64,000 nt of DNA, taken from contig CP087212.1 in the NCBI GenBank assembly GCA_020912385.1, positions 186,001 to 250,000 on the forward strand. Direction: 5' to 3'. The translations under genes were made by a program, and so were the position numbers. Positions 24,164-35,535 of this stretch are shown here, piece by piece (position 1 is the stretch's first letter; each line of letters begins with the position of its first letter). Source of the DNA: Neofusicoccum parvum (taxonomy: Eukaryota > Ascomycota > Dothideomycetes > Botryosphaeriales > Botryosphaeriaceae). Under the pieces are notes generated by a model. That model was given only the letters and a program-made list of their open reading frames with translations. It had not been told where the DNA came from and searched no databases.

Positions 24164-24844
24164 TTAACCGGTTGTGCCCACGATCTTCTTGATGCGCTCC
24201 AGCAACACAGGCGCCTCTCTGCCCAGCTTCCTCTTTCCGTCCCTGCCGGCGGTGCGGGCCTTGGCCATCTGTTTCCTCATGCGCTCACGGCTTGCGATGG
24301 CTTCCTGACGTTGGCGATCCGACTCTTCGCGGGCCTGCCTGCGAGCTTCAGCCTCTTCCTTGCGCTTCTGGCCAAGGGCGGCTTCCTTGGTGAAGGTGGT
24401 AGGGCGTGGCGTCTTGCGCGGGCGGCGCTCTCTCTGACGGTCGTCTTTTTGCGGCTCGGGAGATGGGTCGTTAAGCATATTCTGTCGGTCGGGGTGCAGC
24501 TCGAGGGTCGTCTCAGGCGCGGGAGACGTCTCGTCGTCGTCGTCGGGCTTGCGGGACGGCGCGTCCTGGAGCTCGCGCTCACGGACCTTGGCATACTGTT
24601 TCTTGACCTTGGCCTTGTGGATCAGGTCCTTCTTGATCTTCTGGACTGGTGGGGGTCAGTGGGCAGGCGCAGCAGCGGGCAGGGCCGGGGAGAGCGCACC
24701 CTTGCGTTTGTAGGTGCCGTCGGGCAGGTTGGCGGGGCCGACCTGGAAGCCCTTGCGGTGGGGGCGCGGGCGGGCGGCATCGCTGCGCTGCTTCTTGGAG
24801 GGCGAGCGGGCGTCGGGGTCGTCGCGCTGGCGTTTGGCGGACAT
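24164..24844 (-). CDS. fyv7: rRNA-processing protein Fyv7
   Basis: Exons 24844-24700 and 24645-24164 give 208 residues. Fyv7 is a small, highly basic nucleolar protein needed for 18S rRNA maturation and small-subunit assembly. The N-terminal signature is present: [18 protein letters not shown] spans the end of exon 1 and joins [20 protein letters not shown] in exon 2. The rest is low-complexity, with an acidic linker ([10 protein letters not shown]), then a long Arg/Lys/Glu coiled coil ([17 protein letters not shown]) and a basic end. Length and composition match the family. It is divergent from the Atos-like gene, with 736 bp between the starts. Confidence 0.9.
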
Positions 24845-25580
24845 GGCGCTGGGCGTGGGCGGGTTGCTTGCTGGACAGGCGGGAGTGGTAGGGCTGCCGG
24901 AATGATGAAATTTCTCAGTCGCGCTAGCGCCGCAGTCGGTGGGCCAGCCCGCCCGCTGCAGGCGATCGCACCGCGACGCAGCGAACCATCACGGTGCACA
25001 TCAGCACTCGCCGGCTCACCGCGTCCCCGAGACGGCGGCTGCCAGCACCAGCTGCCCAAGACGGCGCCGGCTGCAGCCCGACCGCCTGCCCGTACAACGC
25101 AGCGCGACGTGACAGATAGGCGGCGTGGCCCGGCGGGGACTTTTGGGTGATTGGCGCATCGTGTGACTTGCAACAGCACCCCCGCCGATATGCACAGAAT
25201 CCCTTTGTCTGCCGTCATAAGCCCCAGGCCGCCCGGCGCTCCCATCGCCCGCCGCGCGCCCTGCTCTCCTGCTGCCGCTGCTGTCCTGCCTGCGCTCTGC
25301 ACGCCGCCCCATGGGACTCGCGCGCGCCAACCTGAAACCGCAGCCCGGTGACTCCTCTGCTCTTACTCATCGCTCCAGCCCAGCTCTCCGACGTCGCTCC
25401 CTCCGCTGCATCCAGCCGCCGCCAACTTCCAGCCCAGCCAGCGCAGAGCTGTCCGACCGCCGCCCCGAACCACGGTTCTCTGCGCCGTTTGCCACACTCG
25501 ACCCAGCCCTCCACCCTGAATTTTCTGCCGGTTTGGCGACCTCAATGTGCTGCTCGTAGAGGCGAGCAACACCACCGACT
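24845..25580. other. Divergent promoter region, Fyv7 / Atos-like gene
   Basis: GC-rich, with pyrimidine-rich stretches on the plus strand before the Atos-like ATG (about 25210-25480). No gene is seen in it. Confidence 0.4.
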
Positions 25581-28019
25581 ATGCCCATGCCCATCTTCCA
25601 CGACGACGACGAGCCGCGAACCCCCAAGCCCGCGCCCGCCCACGACAGCCGCTACCCGCCCGCCCACGATGCATTCCGCGACAGGAGAGACGAGCTGTGG
25701 TCCGTGGACTACCTGCGGGGCGCTGAGGAGGCAGATCTGTTTGGCTGGCAGGAGGAGCAGCACAGCGGCGACCGCAGACAGAGCACGCTGGACCGTGTGA
25801 CGTTGATCGAGCGCCTCAAGCGCAGCCAGAGCCCGCCGTGGCAGCAGAGCCAGACTGTCAGTATACGCACCAGCCGTGGCCCTCCGCCGCGAGACGCGGC
25901 TGGCGATGCGCAAGCTCAACCGCGCGTGCTAAGCGGTGTCTTGCAGTCTGCTACGCCGCGCGAAGAGCGCCCCCAGCCGAGGCCAAAGAGTCGCCAGGCT
26001 TCCCGGTCGCCTTTGCCGCCGCCAGCAGCCGCCGAGGCGCCGCAGGAAGCCGTGGAGGACAACAGGGCGGCCGGCCTGTCCATCGAGCGGCCGCGGTCTG
26101 CGTTGCACTCGGGAGACTTTAGACAGGAACGAGATGCTGTGACCTATGATCAAGTCAGCCGCAACGTAACTCTGTCCACCTCCCCCGTTGCGCCCTGGCA
26201 CCATGCCTTTCCCCAGGCTGCTTTGGCCCGCGTTCGCGGTGGCGCCGAAGATGCGCAGCCCGCATTCTCGAGGACATTGCTGTCGCGCCAGCCGTCCCAG
26301 TCGTCTCTCCCCTCCAGCTTTGTCCTTCTCCCTCCTACCAGCCCGCTGGTGCAGCAGTCGAACAACACCGACCTGGACTTTACACAGAGGCCCAGCTCGC
26401 GCCAGGCCCGCAGCCCGGAGAGAGACAACAGGCGCCACACCTTCTCTCCCCAGTCGCTGCAGACCTACCACACTGCGTCTGCCCATGTCTATCTCCCCGG
26501 ACGGCCGCAGCCATCTCTAAGGCGAGAAGGAACCTTTCCCTACCAGGCGCATCAGCCCCGCCGCTCGTTGTCTTCCTTTTTGGGCCCGCACTCGAACTCG
26601 ACTCCTCAGTCTCCGCTGCTTCGTCCTCGCGGCCCCTCAATCACCAACGAGACCTCTCCGCTGCAGCACGCTCCAATGGTTGGGTCATACGAAGAGTCGA
26701 TCTTGCGTGGGAGAATGTCGACGACGCCATCTCGCCCGCTCAACTTCATTGCTCAGATAGGCGTCCTGGGCAGAGGAGAATGCAAGTCTCAATTGCGTTG
26801 CCCGGCACACGTGACGCTGCCATTTCCAGCGGTTTTCTACAGCTACAACAGCGGAAATGGCAGGATTGCGGACAACCAGCCAAGCCCATATGTTGGACTT
26901 GTCGACCTGGAGAACAACTTGAAGGCCGCCGAGGAGCCAGAAGAGAGACGCCGGCGAAGGAAACATGCCCGTTCTGGCCACCACAGCGACCATGACGAGC
27001 AAGATCATCAAAACGGCTTCCACGAAGATGCTGCAGATTCTCAGCAACGAGCTGCCCACCGGAGACGGGAGAAGATGAAGCGGCGGTCGACATCACCAAA
27101 GTCCCCACCGGGTGGCAGCTACCGCATCCCCCAGCAGGGCCAACTGCAAATTGTCATCAAAAATCCTAATAAGACGGCTGTAAAGCTTTTTCTTGTTCCA
27201 TACGATCTGAGCGACATGGAGCCGGGCCAGAAGACGTTCATCCGCCAGCGCAGTTACTCGGCTGGTCCCATCATCGACATGCCTCTGAAAAATCGTAGAA
27301 ACTTTGGTACAGATCGTCCAGAGGCTTCTCTTTCAACCTCGGAAGACCCTAGCGATCGACCAACTCTTCGGTACCTAATCCACCTGCACATATGCTGCCC
27401 CTCCAAGGGGCGTTACTTTTTGTACAAAAGCATCCGTGTTGTATTCGCGAATCGCGTCCCCGACGGCAAGGAGAGACTCCGCAACGAGATCCAACTCCCC
27501 GATCCGCGCTACAGTGCCTACAAGCCTACGCGTGAGAGCCATGGCACTCCTGCCCACTCGTCGTCCAACCTTCCATCTTTGTCCGCCTCCGAGAAGGCGT
27601 TCAGGAGGCGTAGCGCTGGCTTCTCTCTCAACAATGGCCAAGCGCACTATGATCGTCTCGACGCCCTCGATTTTGGCAGTCCCAGCAGCGGCTACATGGG
27701 TTATCAGACGTACGCCTGCCCGATGGAACCCATTGCGCCTATTCCGTTCAAGCTGTCTCGTCGACTCGAGCCCGTTGAATCTCGCCCCAGCAGCCGGGAC
27801 CAAATGGATGTGGACGGGTCTTCACTGAGAACATCTGAGGCCGGCTCTCTGTCAAGTCAAGTCAGCTCAACGCTCGACAACGACGGGACGTGGGACAAGC
27901 GCGCGAAGGGATCTTTCTCGCCCCCTCCATCCTATACCGGTGCAGGACTGCTTGCGCAGAGACTGAAAGGACTGCAAACTTCGAACAAACAAAGCAACCC
28001 GAGCGACGGTTCTGCGTAG
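25581..28019 (+). CDS. Atos/FAM214-like protein (DUF4210 and meiotic chromosome-segregation domain)
   Basis: A single exon of 812 residues. Residues 1-360 are Pro/Ser/Arg/Gln-rich and probably disordered. At about 366-415 comes the conserved DUF4210 block (VGSYEESILRGRMSTTPSRP, then FIAQIGVLG). PFPAVFYSY and PYVGLVDLE follow at about 415-440. A charged linker (RRRRKHARSGHHSDHDEQDH) leads to the second conserved block at about 520-650 (LQIVIKNPNKTAVKLFLVPY, LIHLHICCPSKGRYFLYKSI, LRNEIQLPDPRYS), which matches the domain called chromosome segregation during meiosis. Animal relatives (FAM214/Atos) act as nuclear transcription regulators; fungal members are linked to meiosis. The role here is inferred from the family only. 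Confidence 0.88.
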   Translation: MPMPIFHDDDEPRTPKPAPAHDSRYPPAHDAFRDRRDELWSVDYLRGAEEADLFGWQEEQHSGDRRQSTLDRVTLIERLKRSQSPPWQQSQTVSIRTSRGPPPRDAAGDAQAQPRVLSGVLQSATPREERPQPRPKSRQASRSPLPPPAAAEAPQEAVEDNRAAGLSIERPRSALHSGDFRQERDAVTYDQVSRNVTLSTSPVAPWHHAFPQAALARVRGGAEDAQPAFSRTLLSRQPSQSSLPSSFVLLPPTSPLVQQSNNTDLDFTQRPSSRQARSPERDNRRHTFSPQSLQTYHTASAHVYLPGRPQPSLRREGTFPYQAHQPRRSLSSFLGPHSNSTPQSPLLRPRGPSITNETSPLQHAPMVGSYEESILRGRMSTTPSRPLNFIAQIGVLGRGECKSQLRCPAHVTLPFPAVFYSYNSGNGRIADNQPSPYVGLVDLENNLKAAEEPEERRRRRKHARSGHHSDHDEQDHQNGFHEDAADSQQRAAHRRREKMKRRSTSPKSPPGGSYRIPQQGQLQIVIKNPNKTAVKLFLVPYDLSDMEPGQKTFIRQRSYSAGPIIDMPLKNRRNFGTDRPEASLSTSEDPSDRPTLRYLIHLHICCPSKGRYFLYKSIRVVFANRVPDGKERLRNEIQLPDPRYSAYKPTRESHGTPAHSSSNLPSLSASEKAFRRRSAGFSLNNGQAHYDRLDALDFGSPSSGYMGYQTYACPMEPIAPIPFKLSRRLEPVESRPSSRDQMDVDGSSLRTSEAGSLSSQVSSTLDNDGTWDKRAKGSFSPPPSYTGAGLLAQRLKGLQTSNKQSNPSDGSA

Positions 28020-29429
28020 GTAGGTCAAGCGATGGATACGGTAGGTCTTGCTGTTCATACTCGTCGGAGTTGGGTGTGTTCAAACGTCTCGCACAGGTAT
28101 TTTTCTGTCATTCTTTTGCCTCTTATCTTTCTCAGCGCATTCTGCATGCGAAAAGGATTCGCCATGGAGCGGTGTTTAGGGATTATAGACACGATAGACT
28201 TGGGTGTGGTGTACCGGTTGCTTTCTTTGTTGTCAACGCTTGGACAGACCTTGTTGGCCCTTGGCCCTTTTTGTTGGATAAAGACGGTATGGAAGATGGG
28301 CTTACTCCATTCTACGCCGTAATTGATTGGGCTCAGCTGCCCTTGAACACTAGGAACTCGCCGGAGCTTCGTCGGCGGTGAGCGCGCTGAGATGCAGCGA
28401 TACAGCCGGGCAGCTCCACCGGTCTCGCACGACGAATAGTGCGACAATCGTCTCATAGAGTTCGGGAGCCGAGGTGGTATTGTAATCAGCGCTGCCAGAA
28501 GGTTGAGAGTCTCAGGAGAAAGTATCCAGAGCCTCCACTTTTCAAGTTCGACTCCAGCCTCTCTTCAATCAAAGACAGGGCGTTATATTCGAACCCCACT
28601 ACTTTCGGAAGAGCGGGTTCACCAATAACTAATCCTCCATATGCCGAATGTCACTCTTCCGATACGCAGTGGTGACGCTTGGGCTTCGTGTGGTCCGCTC
28701 GGGACATCCGGATGACGAACGATTTGCGTCTCGACTCTTGGCCACGGAGCTGCCTTCCTTGGCGGGAACGCTTCCTCAGGTATTCTCGTGTACGTACTCG
28801 TACGGGTGCCGCGGCGGGAGTTGCCGCGGGCGGACCGCACGTCTGGGCAGCAAGGATGACGGCGGCGGCGGTAGGTTTTCGGCAGCAACGTTCTTTTGTC
28901 CTCGTCAGCCATCAGCTCCCCAGCACACGCGTTCCCCAGTGGCGCTCGGGACCACCGACCTCGGGCTATCGTTGTCCGCGGGTCGGCAGCTCGCCGGATT
29001 GGCTGGGAGCGGCATCGATCGGGACCAAATAAGATGATGAATAGAGTGCGCCGGGGTTCCCCACATTGTCTGTACGCCTTTCCCCGCAATACTGCCGCAC
29101 GCTCGGCAGATCATATCAAAATCTGGTGAGCGTCACCGGGCAGCTCGCTCCCACTTCCCCTCTTGGACGTAGCTGTTCAGGCCACTACGCCCGTCCCATG
29201 CTTAGCATAGCCAAGGTCAGCCGGCATGGCGTTCAGGCGAACGCTCCGAGCTCCAGCTCGGGTGTCGATACACCGAACGTCGTGGTTGATCAGGGACGGT
29301 GCCTGCGGTTTTTTTTGTTTCCTGGTTGTTTCCTCGTTGTTTATAAGGAGCTGGGGAGAATGGGGATTTCGGGGGAGCAATTTCTAGCAAGCTGCCGTTG
29401 CACAAGGACTTGAAGACACACACTTCAAC
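28020..29429. other. Intergenic stretch before the large glycosidase
   Basis: About 1.4 kb with only short frames. The last 100 bases carry a TATA-like element and a T-rich stretch (about 29308-29345). No gene is supported. Confidence 0.4.
29342..29347 (+). promoter_or_regulatory. TATA-like box of the GH106-like gene
   Basis: TATAAG preceded by a T-rich run, about 85 bases before the ATG at 29430. Supported by pattern and spacing. Confidence 0.5.
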
Positions 29430-32400
29430 ATGCACGGCTCCTCTCTTGCGTCAGCCATCTGGCTACTCGCAGCACCCGCCGCGGCGAGCTTCGCAGAGCC
29501 GGAGGTCCAGTACAGACCCAAGTTCCGCTACTGGTACGTCGCCATTGTCTTCACCTCCAACCCTTCACCTTCCCCGACCAAACCCATTCCAGCCCCTCCA
29601 CTCTCCCACCAGTCACACACACCCAGTCTAACCTTCCTCCCCCCCAACCCACAGGCTCCCCGACGCCTCCATCCCCGCCACCACCCTCACCGCCGACATC
29701 GCGCGCATCGCCTCCGCCGGCGCCGGCGGCATCGAGCTCCTCGGCTACTACCAGTACGGGCTGCCGGAGTCGGAGCAGGGCGTGGCGCCGCCGACGGACT
29801 GGACAGCCTACGGGTTCGGCACGCCGGCGTTCCGCGCGCTGTTCCGCGCGGCGCTGGAAGCGACGCAGGCGGCGGGCGCGGTGCTGGACTTCGCGCAGGG
29901 CGCCAACCAGGGGCAGGGCGTGCCCAGCGTGCCCGGCGCCGCGGGCCTGGCCGTCGAGCTGGCGTACGCGAACGTCAGCGTCGCGGCGGGCGGCGCGTGG
30001 CGGGGCGTGCTGCCGCTGTCGAGCCAGCCGAGCAACCCGTTCGCCAGCTTCATACACTCGGCCGAGGAGTTTGGGGCGCAGACGTTGGTTGCGGTGCAGG
30101 CTGTTGAGGTGCTGGAGAGTAGGTGGCTCCCCTTCTTTCGCCTTGGTTGGATGGTTGGAGGTGCTGACGAGGGTGCGGTGCGGCTGCAGCGTCCGATATG
30201 ACCGCGGGCTCGGGTGGTTTCTCGTCGTCCCTGCCGGTCAACACGTTGGGTGAGGTTGTCGACTTGACGGACCAGGTTGGCGGCGACAATTCGTTGAACT
30301 GGACGGCCCCGGAGGGCAACTCGACATGGCGGTTGATCGCTTGGTATGAGAGGCAGGCGAACCAGAGGTCCTGCGCGGGCGGCCTGAACGCTACGGACTA
30401 CATCGGGAACGGGTCTTGGACGGTCGACCACTTCAGCGCCGAAGGTGGGTTGGCAGTGCCGCCCTGCGCGTTGTGGACCTCAGGCGTGCTGACTTCTCGG
30501 TGCAGGATCAAAGAAGCTAACTGATTTCTTCGACGAGCATGTTATCCCCGACGCCGAGACGAGGGCGCTGTTGGCGTCGGTCGGCAAGTACGGTGGGTTT
30601 TCCGAGCGCCAAGGTGTTCGGGATATCCGAGGCTGACGGCCGTGCAGGGTGGGAGGACAGCATGGAGATGGTGTCGTCGCTCTGGTGGACGCCTGATTTC
30701 TTTGCAAACTTCAACAGGTCACGAGGCTACGACATCACGCCCTGCCTGCCATACCTCATCACTCCGGGGAACTACTGGAACGGTGCCGTGGTTCCGTACG
30801 GAGAGGCGTTTGCGGCGGAGAACGCCACGTTTGGGGACAAGTGCAACCAGGACTACCGCACCACGCTGAACGAGGGCTATCAGGAGTACCTTGCTGCTTT
30901 TGAGACATGGGCTCATGGGCTGGGTGTCGAGTATTCGGCACAGCCGGCGTACAACCTCCCGCTGAACATGGTAAGGCCGACCCGATTGCCGCCCCAGCAC
31001 TGCTCGGCTAACCAGCTGCAAGCTTGATGACATCGCGATTCTTGATGCTCCCGAGGGAGAGTCGCTGGGCTTTAGCAACATCATCGACACCTACCGCCAG
31101 TTTTCTGGTCCGGCCCACCTGGCCGGCATCTCTGTCGTCTCCTCCGAGTGCGGCGCGCTTAGTGGCGCCCCCTATCAGCAGACCTTCAATGACCTTCTCT
31201 GGTCTGTGCGACGAGGCCTCTCCACGGGCATTTCCATGAACGTGCTCCACGGATACGCATACTCCGGAGAGTACGCGAACACCACCTGGCCATCCTACAC
31301 CACCTTCACCTACCGCTTCAGCGAGATGTGGAACCAACATCAACCCAGTTGGATCCACATCAACGACACGCTTGGCTACATTGCCAGGAATCAATACGTT
31401 TCCCAAACCGGCACCCCGAGTGTTGATCTGGTGTTCTATCACTATAGCGCGCCATGGGTAGTCGAGGCGCAGTACATGGACACAAACCTGGAAACTCTCG
31501 GCTACACGTACGACTACCTGACTGCAGGCAATCTCCAGACCCCTCAAGCAGCGGTAGAGGGTGGCATCCTCGCACCAAGCGGGCCGTCGTACAAGGCCCT
31601 CATCTTCTCCAACCAGAGTGAGATCACCCCAGATGCGGCAGCGAAGGTGCAGGATTTTGCAACTGCCGGTCTTCCGATCTTCTTCGTTGGCGCAACCAAC
31701 TTCACCAGCATAGGCATGTCTCCTGGAGAGGCAGAGGAAGTTGCCTCCACCATCAGTGCAGTTGTGAACAGTGGACTAGAGAATGTGCACACAGTTGCCT
31801 CCTCTGCCGACCTTCCCGACGCTCTTTCCAGCGCCGGTATTCTCCCCAAGGTCTCTTTCTCCGGAGCCACGTCCTGGTACCCATTCTGGCGTCGTGCTGA
31901 AGGCGTGGAATACGCTTACATCTACAACGACGATCTCTCGACCCAGACCGTCGACGTGACCTTCGCCACCACAGGCACTCCATACCATTTCGATGCCTGG
32001 ACCGGCGCCATCACTCCGGTTCTGCAGTACACCGCCACCTCCACCGGCATCACAATCCCCATCACTCTTGCCTCCAACCAAACCACCATCCTCGGCTTCG
32101 CCCCGGCGAATGCCACCGCCTCCATCGTTCCCGCCGCTCCCCCAGTCCACATCACCTCCTCTACAGGCGACCTGGCAGGTCTCACCTCCACTAGCAACAG
32201 CACCATCTCCGCTTACCTCACCGGACCCGCTTCTTTTACCCTGTCCAATGGCCAGACACGCAACCTGACGGCGTCCCCACCAGCGGCCTCCAACCTGTCC
32301 ACCTGGGACATCGTGATCGAAGACTGGCACCGCACATCCAACCCCTTCAGCATGGACACGGCCATCACCTACCACAACTACAGCGGCGCCACGCTCGCGC

Positions 32401-32804
32401 CGTGGACGGAGCTCGACGCGGCGCTCGTCGGCGTCAGCGGCATCGGGCGCTACACCACGACCTTCGACGCGCCGGCAGACGCCACCCTGGGGGCGCTCCT
32501 CCACCTCGGGCCCGTCGCCAACTCGGTCCGCGCGTGGGTCAACGGCGCGGTGCTGGCGCCGCTCGACATCACGGACGCGGTCGCGGACATATCGGAGCAC
32601 GTGCGGGCCGGGGCGGCGAACGAGATCGTCGTCGAGGTGACGACCACGCTGTTCAACCGCATCAAGGCGGACGGCAACGCGACGTGGGTCACGGGCGTGA
32701 CGGCGAACGAGCAGAACGACGCGTATTACGCGGTCAATGCGCCCAAGGAGTACGGGCTGCTGGGCCCGGTGGTGGTGGAGTGGGTCGCGGTCGTGGAGGT
32801 TTGA
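29430..32804 (+). CDS. Large secreted glycoside hydrolase, GH106-like (putative alpha-L-rhamnosidase family)
   Basis: Exons 29430-29533, 29655-30118, 30190-30444, 30506-30592, 30648-30970 and 31023-32804 give 1004 residues. All five introns are needed to keep frame. The signal peptide is MHGSSLASAIWLLAAPAAAS. The start of the mature protein, KFRYWLPDASIPATTLTADI followed by AGAGGIELLGYYQYG, is the opening TIM-barrel block I associate with GH106-like fungal enzymes. WWTPDFFANFNRSRGYDITP and SSECGALSGAPYQQTF lie in the predicted active-site region. The C-terminal 180 residues look like a GH2-type beta-sandwich (GRYTTTFDAP, AWVNGAVLAPLDITDAV). Many N-glycosylation sequons are present. GH106 bacterial enzymes remove rhamnose from pectin; for this fungal branch the substrate is unproven. 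An MFS gene follows on the same strand. Confidence 0.8.
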
Positions 32805-33139
32805 GTGGGTGGGTTTGGCATGCGGGGCCAGGGTTCTGGCGATAAGTATATAATGAATTCGATCTGCATTACGACGATTCCTTGTCCCGGGTGTTGAGCG
32901 GGCTGCGGGCCTGAGACATGCAAGCGGCTGGGCCGTTGCCGAGCTTGTGCTTCCCGCTGTTGCCCCGTGGGGACGTGTGGCTGGCCGGGACGTCTTCTTT
33001 TGGGCGACGTCTTGCTCAAAAGGCTATCTGACGGCGTGATCTCGTCTTCTCATCATCCGGGCGCTGCGCAGTCTCTCCTGATCTCTCCTGACCACCTTTC
33101 CGTCAAACGCTCCCGCTTACGGTGCAGGCCTGTCACCCA
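32805..33139. other. Intergenic, short
   Basis: Between the GH106-like stop and the MFS start on the same strand. No feature is seen. Confidence 0.4.
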
Positions 33140-34752
33140 ATGGCAATTACACTTCACACGGGCGAAGGGCCCAGCCCTATGGTAGGCGTGCTCTATATTC
33201 TATTACCATTCGGTGCTGACGGGCGTAAGCAATGGCCACTGTCATGGCGCATAGCGATTCTCATCAATGTCAGCTTCTGCAACATGATGGGAAATGTGTT
33301 TGCAGCCGGCATTTCGCCTCTGTTCAGCCTCCTCATGCAGGACCTTCACTGCACCGCCACCGAAGTATCTCGACTCCCCGGCTACGCGCTCCTGATGCTT
33401 GGGTTAGCGGTGAGTCCTCACTTCCTCGTCGTATCCGCACAATGTGTTGTCTAACGCCGGCTCGACAGAACCTCTACGCCCTTCCCCTCGCCGAGTACAT
33501 CGGCAAGCGCTACACAATTCTCCTGGGAATGCTGGTATTCCTCGCCTCCAACGTCTGGGCAGCGAAAGCTAGTTCTCTCGCATCCCTCACCGGGTCCCGC
33601 TTCATCGGCGGCTTCTTCGGCGGCGTGGTCGAGGCCCTCGGTCCATCCATCATCCACGAATGTTTCCCCGAGCACCAACTCGCCAGCGCCATGGTCGTCT
33701 ACGTCGGCTTCCTGGCCGCGGGCTCAGCCATCGGCCCCATCGTCGCGGGCGCCATCGCCACCGGGCTGAACAGCTGGCGCTGGTTCTTCGGGCTCAGCGC
33801 CATCCTGATCGCAGCCAACCTCCTCAGCTGCATCCTCATGCTCCCCGAAACAACACACCACCCCGCCCTCACCGGCGTAGCCCACTCCGCCTCCGCCTCG
33901 GACACCGACGTCGAGCTGCGCATCGAGGGCGCCAAAACGCCCTCCCCAACTGCCAGCGTCATCGTTCCCCTACCCTCCTCCACCCCACCGCCACCCCCCA
34001 CCCTCCTCACCACCTGGCTCACGCGCTCCTTCCACCTCCGCCTCGCCCACCCCCCGCACCGCCCGCACACCCCTCCCCTCACCCTCCTCGCCCAGCTCGC
34101 CCGCCTCCTCGCCGCGCCCCCCGTCCTCCTCACCACCCTCCTCTTCGGCCTCACCATCGGCTGGACCGTCCTCGCCTCCGTCGTCCTCGCCGCCGTCTAC
34201 GCCCAGCCGCCCCACCTCTTCTCCGCCTGGCGCATCGGCGCCCTCAACTTCGGGCCCTTGGCCGGCCTCCTCGTCGGGATCCCGGCCGGCGGCGCCGCCG
34301 CCGACATGCTGGCGGCGCGGTCCGCGCGGCGCAGCGCCGACGGACGCGCGGCGCCGCGGGCCAGGCTTCCCGCCGTGCTGCCGGGCGCGATAATCAGCCC
34401 CGCCGGGTGCCTGGTGATCGGGTTCGCGCTGCGGGGCGGGTGGGCGTGGGGCTGGACGGCGGCCGGGTGGGGGGCGCTGGCGTTCGGGCTGACGGGGAGC
34501 GCGAACGTGCTGCTGACGCACTGCGTGGACTGCTTTGGCGGGCGGGCGGGGCACGTGGGCGTGCTGGTGAACGTGGTCAAGAACGCGCTGGCGTTTGGGG
34601 TCAGCTATGCGAGTTTGGGCTGGTATGCGGAGAGCGGGCCGGCGGCGCAGTTTGGGGTTATGGCCGGGCTGCTGTGGGCGCTGTATGCGGGCGTGGTGGT
34701 GCTGTATGTTTGGAGTGAGCCGTTGGTGCGGTTTTCGGGGCGGTTTGTGTGA
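33140..34752 (+). CDS. MFS transporter with long Pro/Ser central loop
   Basis: Preferred exons 33140-33181, 33230-33409 and 33469-34752, 501 residues. The first intron (48 bp, with a GCTGAC branch site) joins a short N-terminus to QWPLSWRIAILINVSFCNMM, which matches the start of this fungal MFS branch. Without it the frame also stays open, so the N-terminus is uncertain. The loop between membrane segments 2 and 3 is EYIGKRYTILLGM. A later segment is RFIGGFFGGVVEALGPSII. The cytoplasmic loop between halves is unusually Pro/Ser/His-rich (about residues 205-270), and the second half is Gly/Ala-rich. It belongs to the 12-TM MFS related to fungal drug/metabolite porters; the cargo is unknown. Proximity to the glycosidase hints at, but does not show, a shared role. 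Confidence 0.85.
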
Positions 34753-35535
34753 GGGGGGCTTGTGGGGAGCGATGGGCTGGTCGGTGTCTATCACTGTCTA
34801 TCACTGTGTCTATCGCTGTGTCTATCACCGTGTCTATCACTGCATTTTGTGGGGGCTGCTACGGGCGAGTAGGTTGTGTTCGCGGTGGGGAGTGGGAAAT
34901 GGTACAACGTGATCAATGAATATGCTTATCTGCGAGATCTGAATGCAGTGGCCTTTTCGCGGGGAAAATGCGGAGAAGCCCCAGGTCCGCTGTCGGCTTG
35001 CATTCCGCGAGATGCCGCCGCAAAGCTTATCTCGTGCTCTGGCCTGCCTCAGTTGGACTGGCCTGCTCTGTCGTGGCATTGCGTGGCGTTTCAGAACGAC
35101 AGAACCGTCGTGGTCGTGGAGGCGGATACGACGGCCGGGGAAGGGTCGGGACGCGGTGGACAGCTGCGCTCCCTCCCCGATCTTCACTTTCCACCCCGAG
35201 GTAAATCACCAGAATCGCGGGGTAGGCGGGAGCTTCCGCTGGCCTCATGATGGTAGTTGCTCAACTTAAAAGAGCGCCACAGCCGGAACTCTCCCCGGAC
35301 CACAGACGCTGCTTCTGCTCCAGACTCGAGTGAGGCGGAAAGTTGTATTTTTCAGTTGACATGACGTGTCCATGCAGGGGTCTCGTTCGTTCCATCAATT
35401 TCTATTTCTACACTCAACAAAAGAAAAATTAGAAAATACGTCGGATAGGTCCGTATGAAAAGGGAAAGAATGTCTAGGCCTGAGTCTACCGAGAGAAGAA
35501 CAACGCCACGAGTGATGCTGACAAAAACGCGAAAC
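34753..35535. other. Convergent intergenic region, MFS / FAD dehydrogenase
   Basis: Contains a short tandem repeat just after the MFS stop. The rest has only chance frames. Confidence 0.4.
34784..34842 (+). repeat. Short tandem repeat, unit about 10-12 bp (TGTCTATCAC)
   Basis: Five imperfect copies of TGTCTATCAC with single-base changes and 0-2 base spacers, starting 32 bases after the MFS stop. It probably lies in the 3' UTR. Confidence 0.8.

Noticed and set aside
28535..28600. tRNA-like B-box (GTTCGACTC)
   Set aside because: The flanking bases do not form a T-stem, and no matching A-box or acceptor stem was found.
33182..33229. Reading the MFS N-terminus through without the 48-bp intron
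   Set aside because: The frame stays open, but GTAGGC donor, GCTGAC branch site and AAG acceptor, with a better match to the family N-terminus, favour splicing; kept as an uncertainty.
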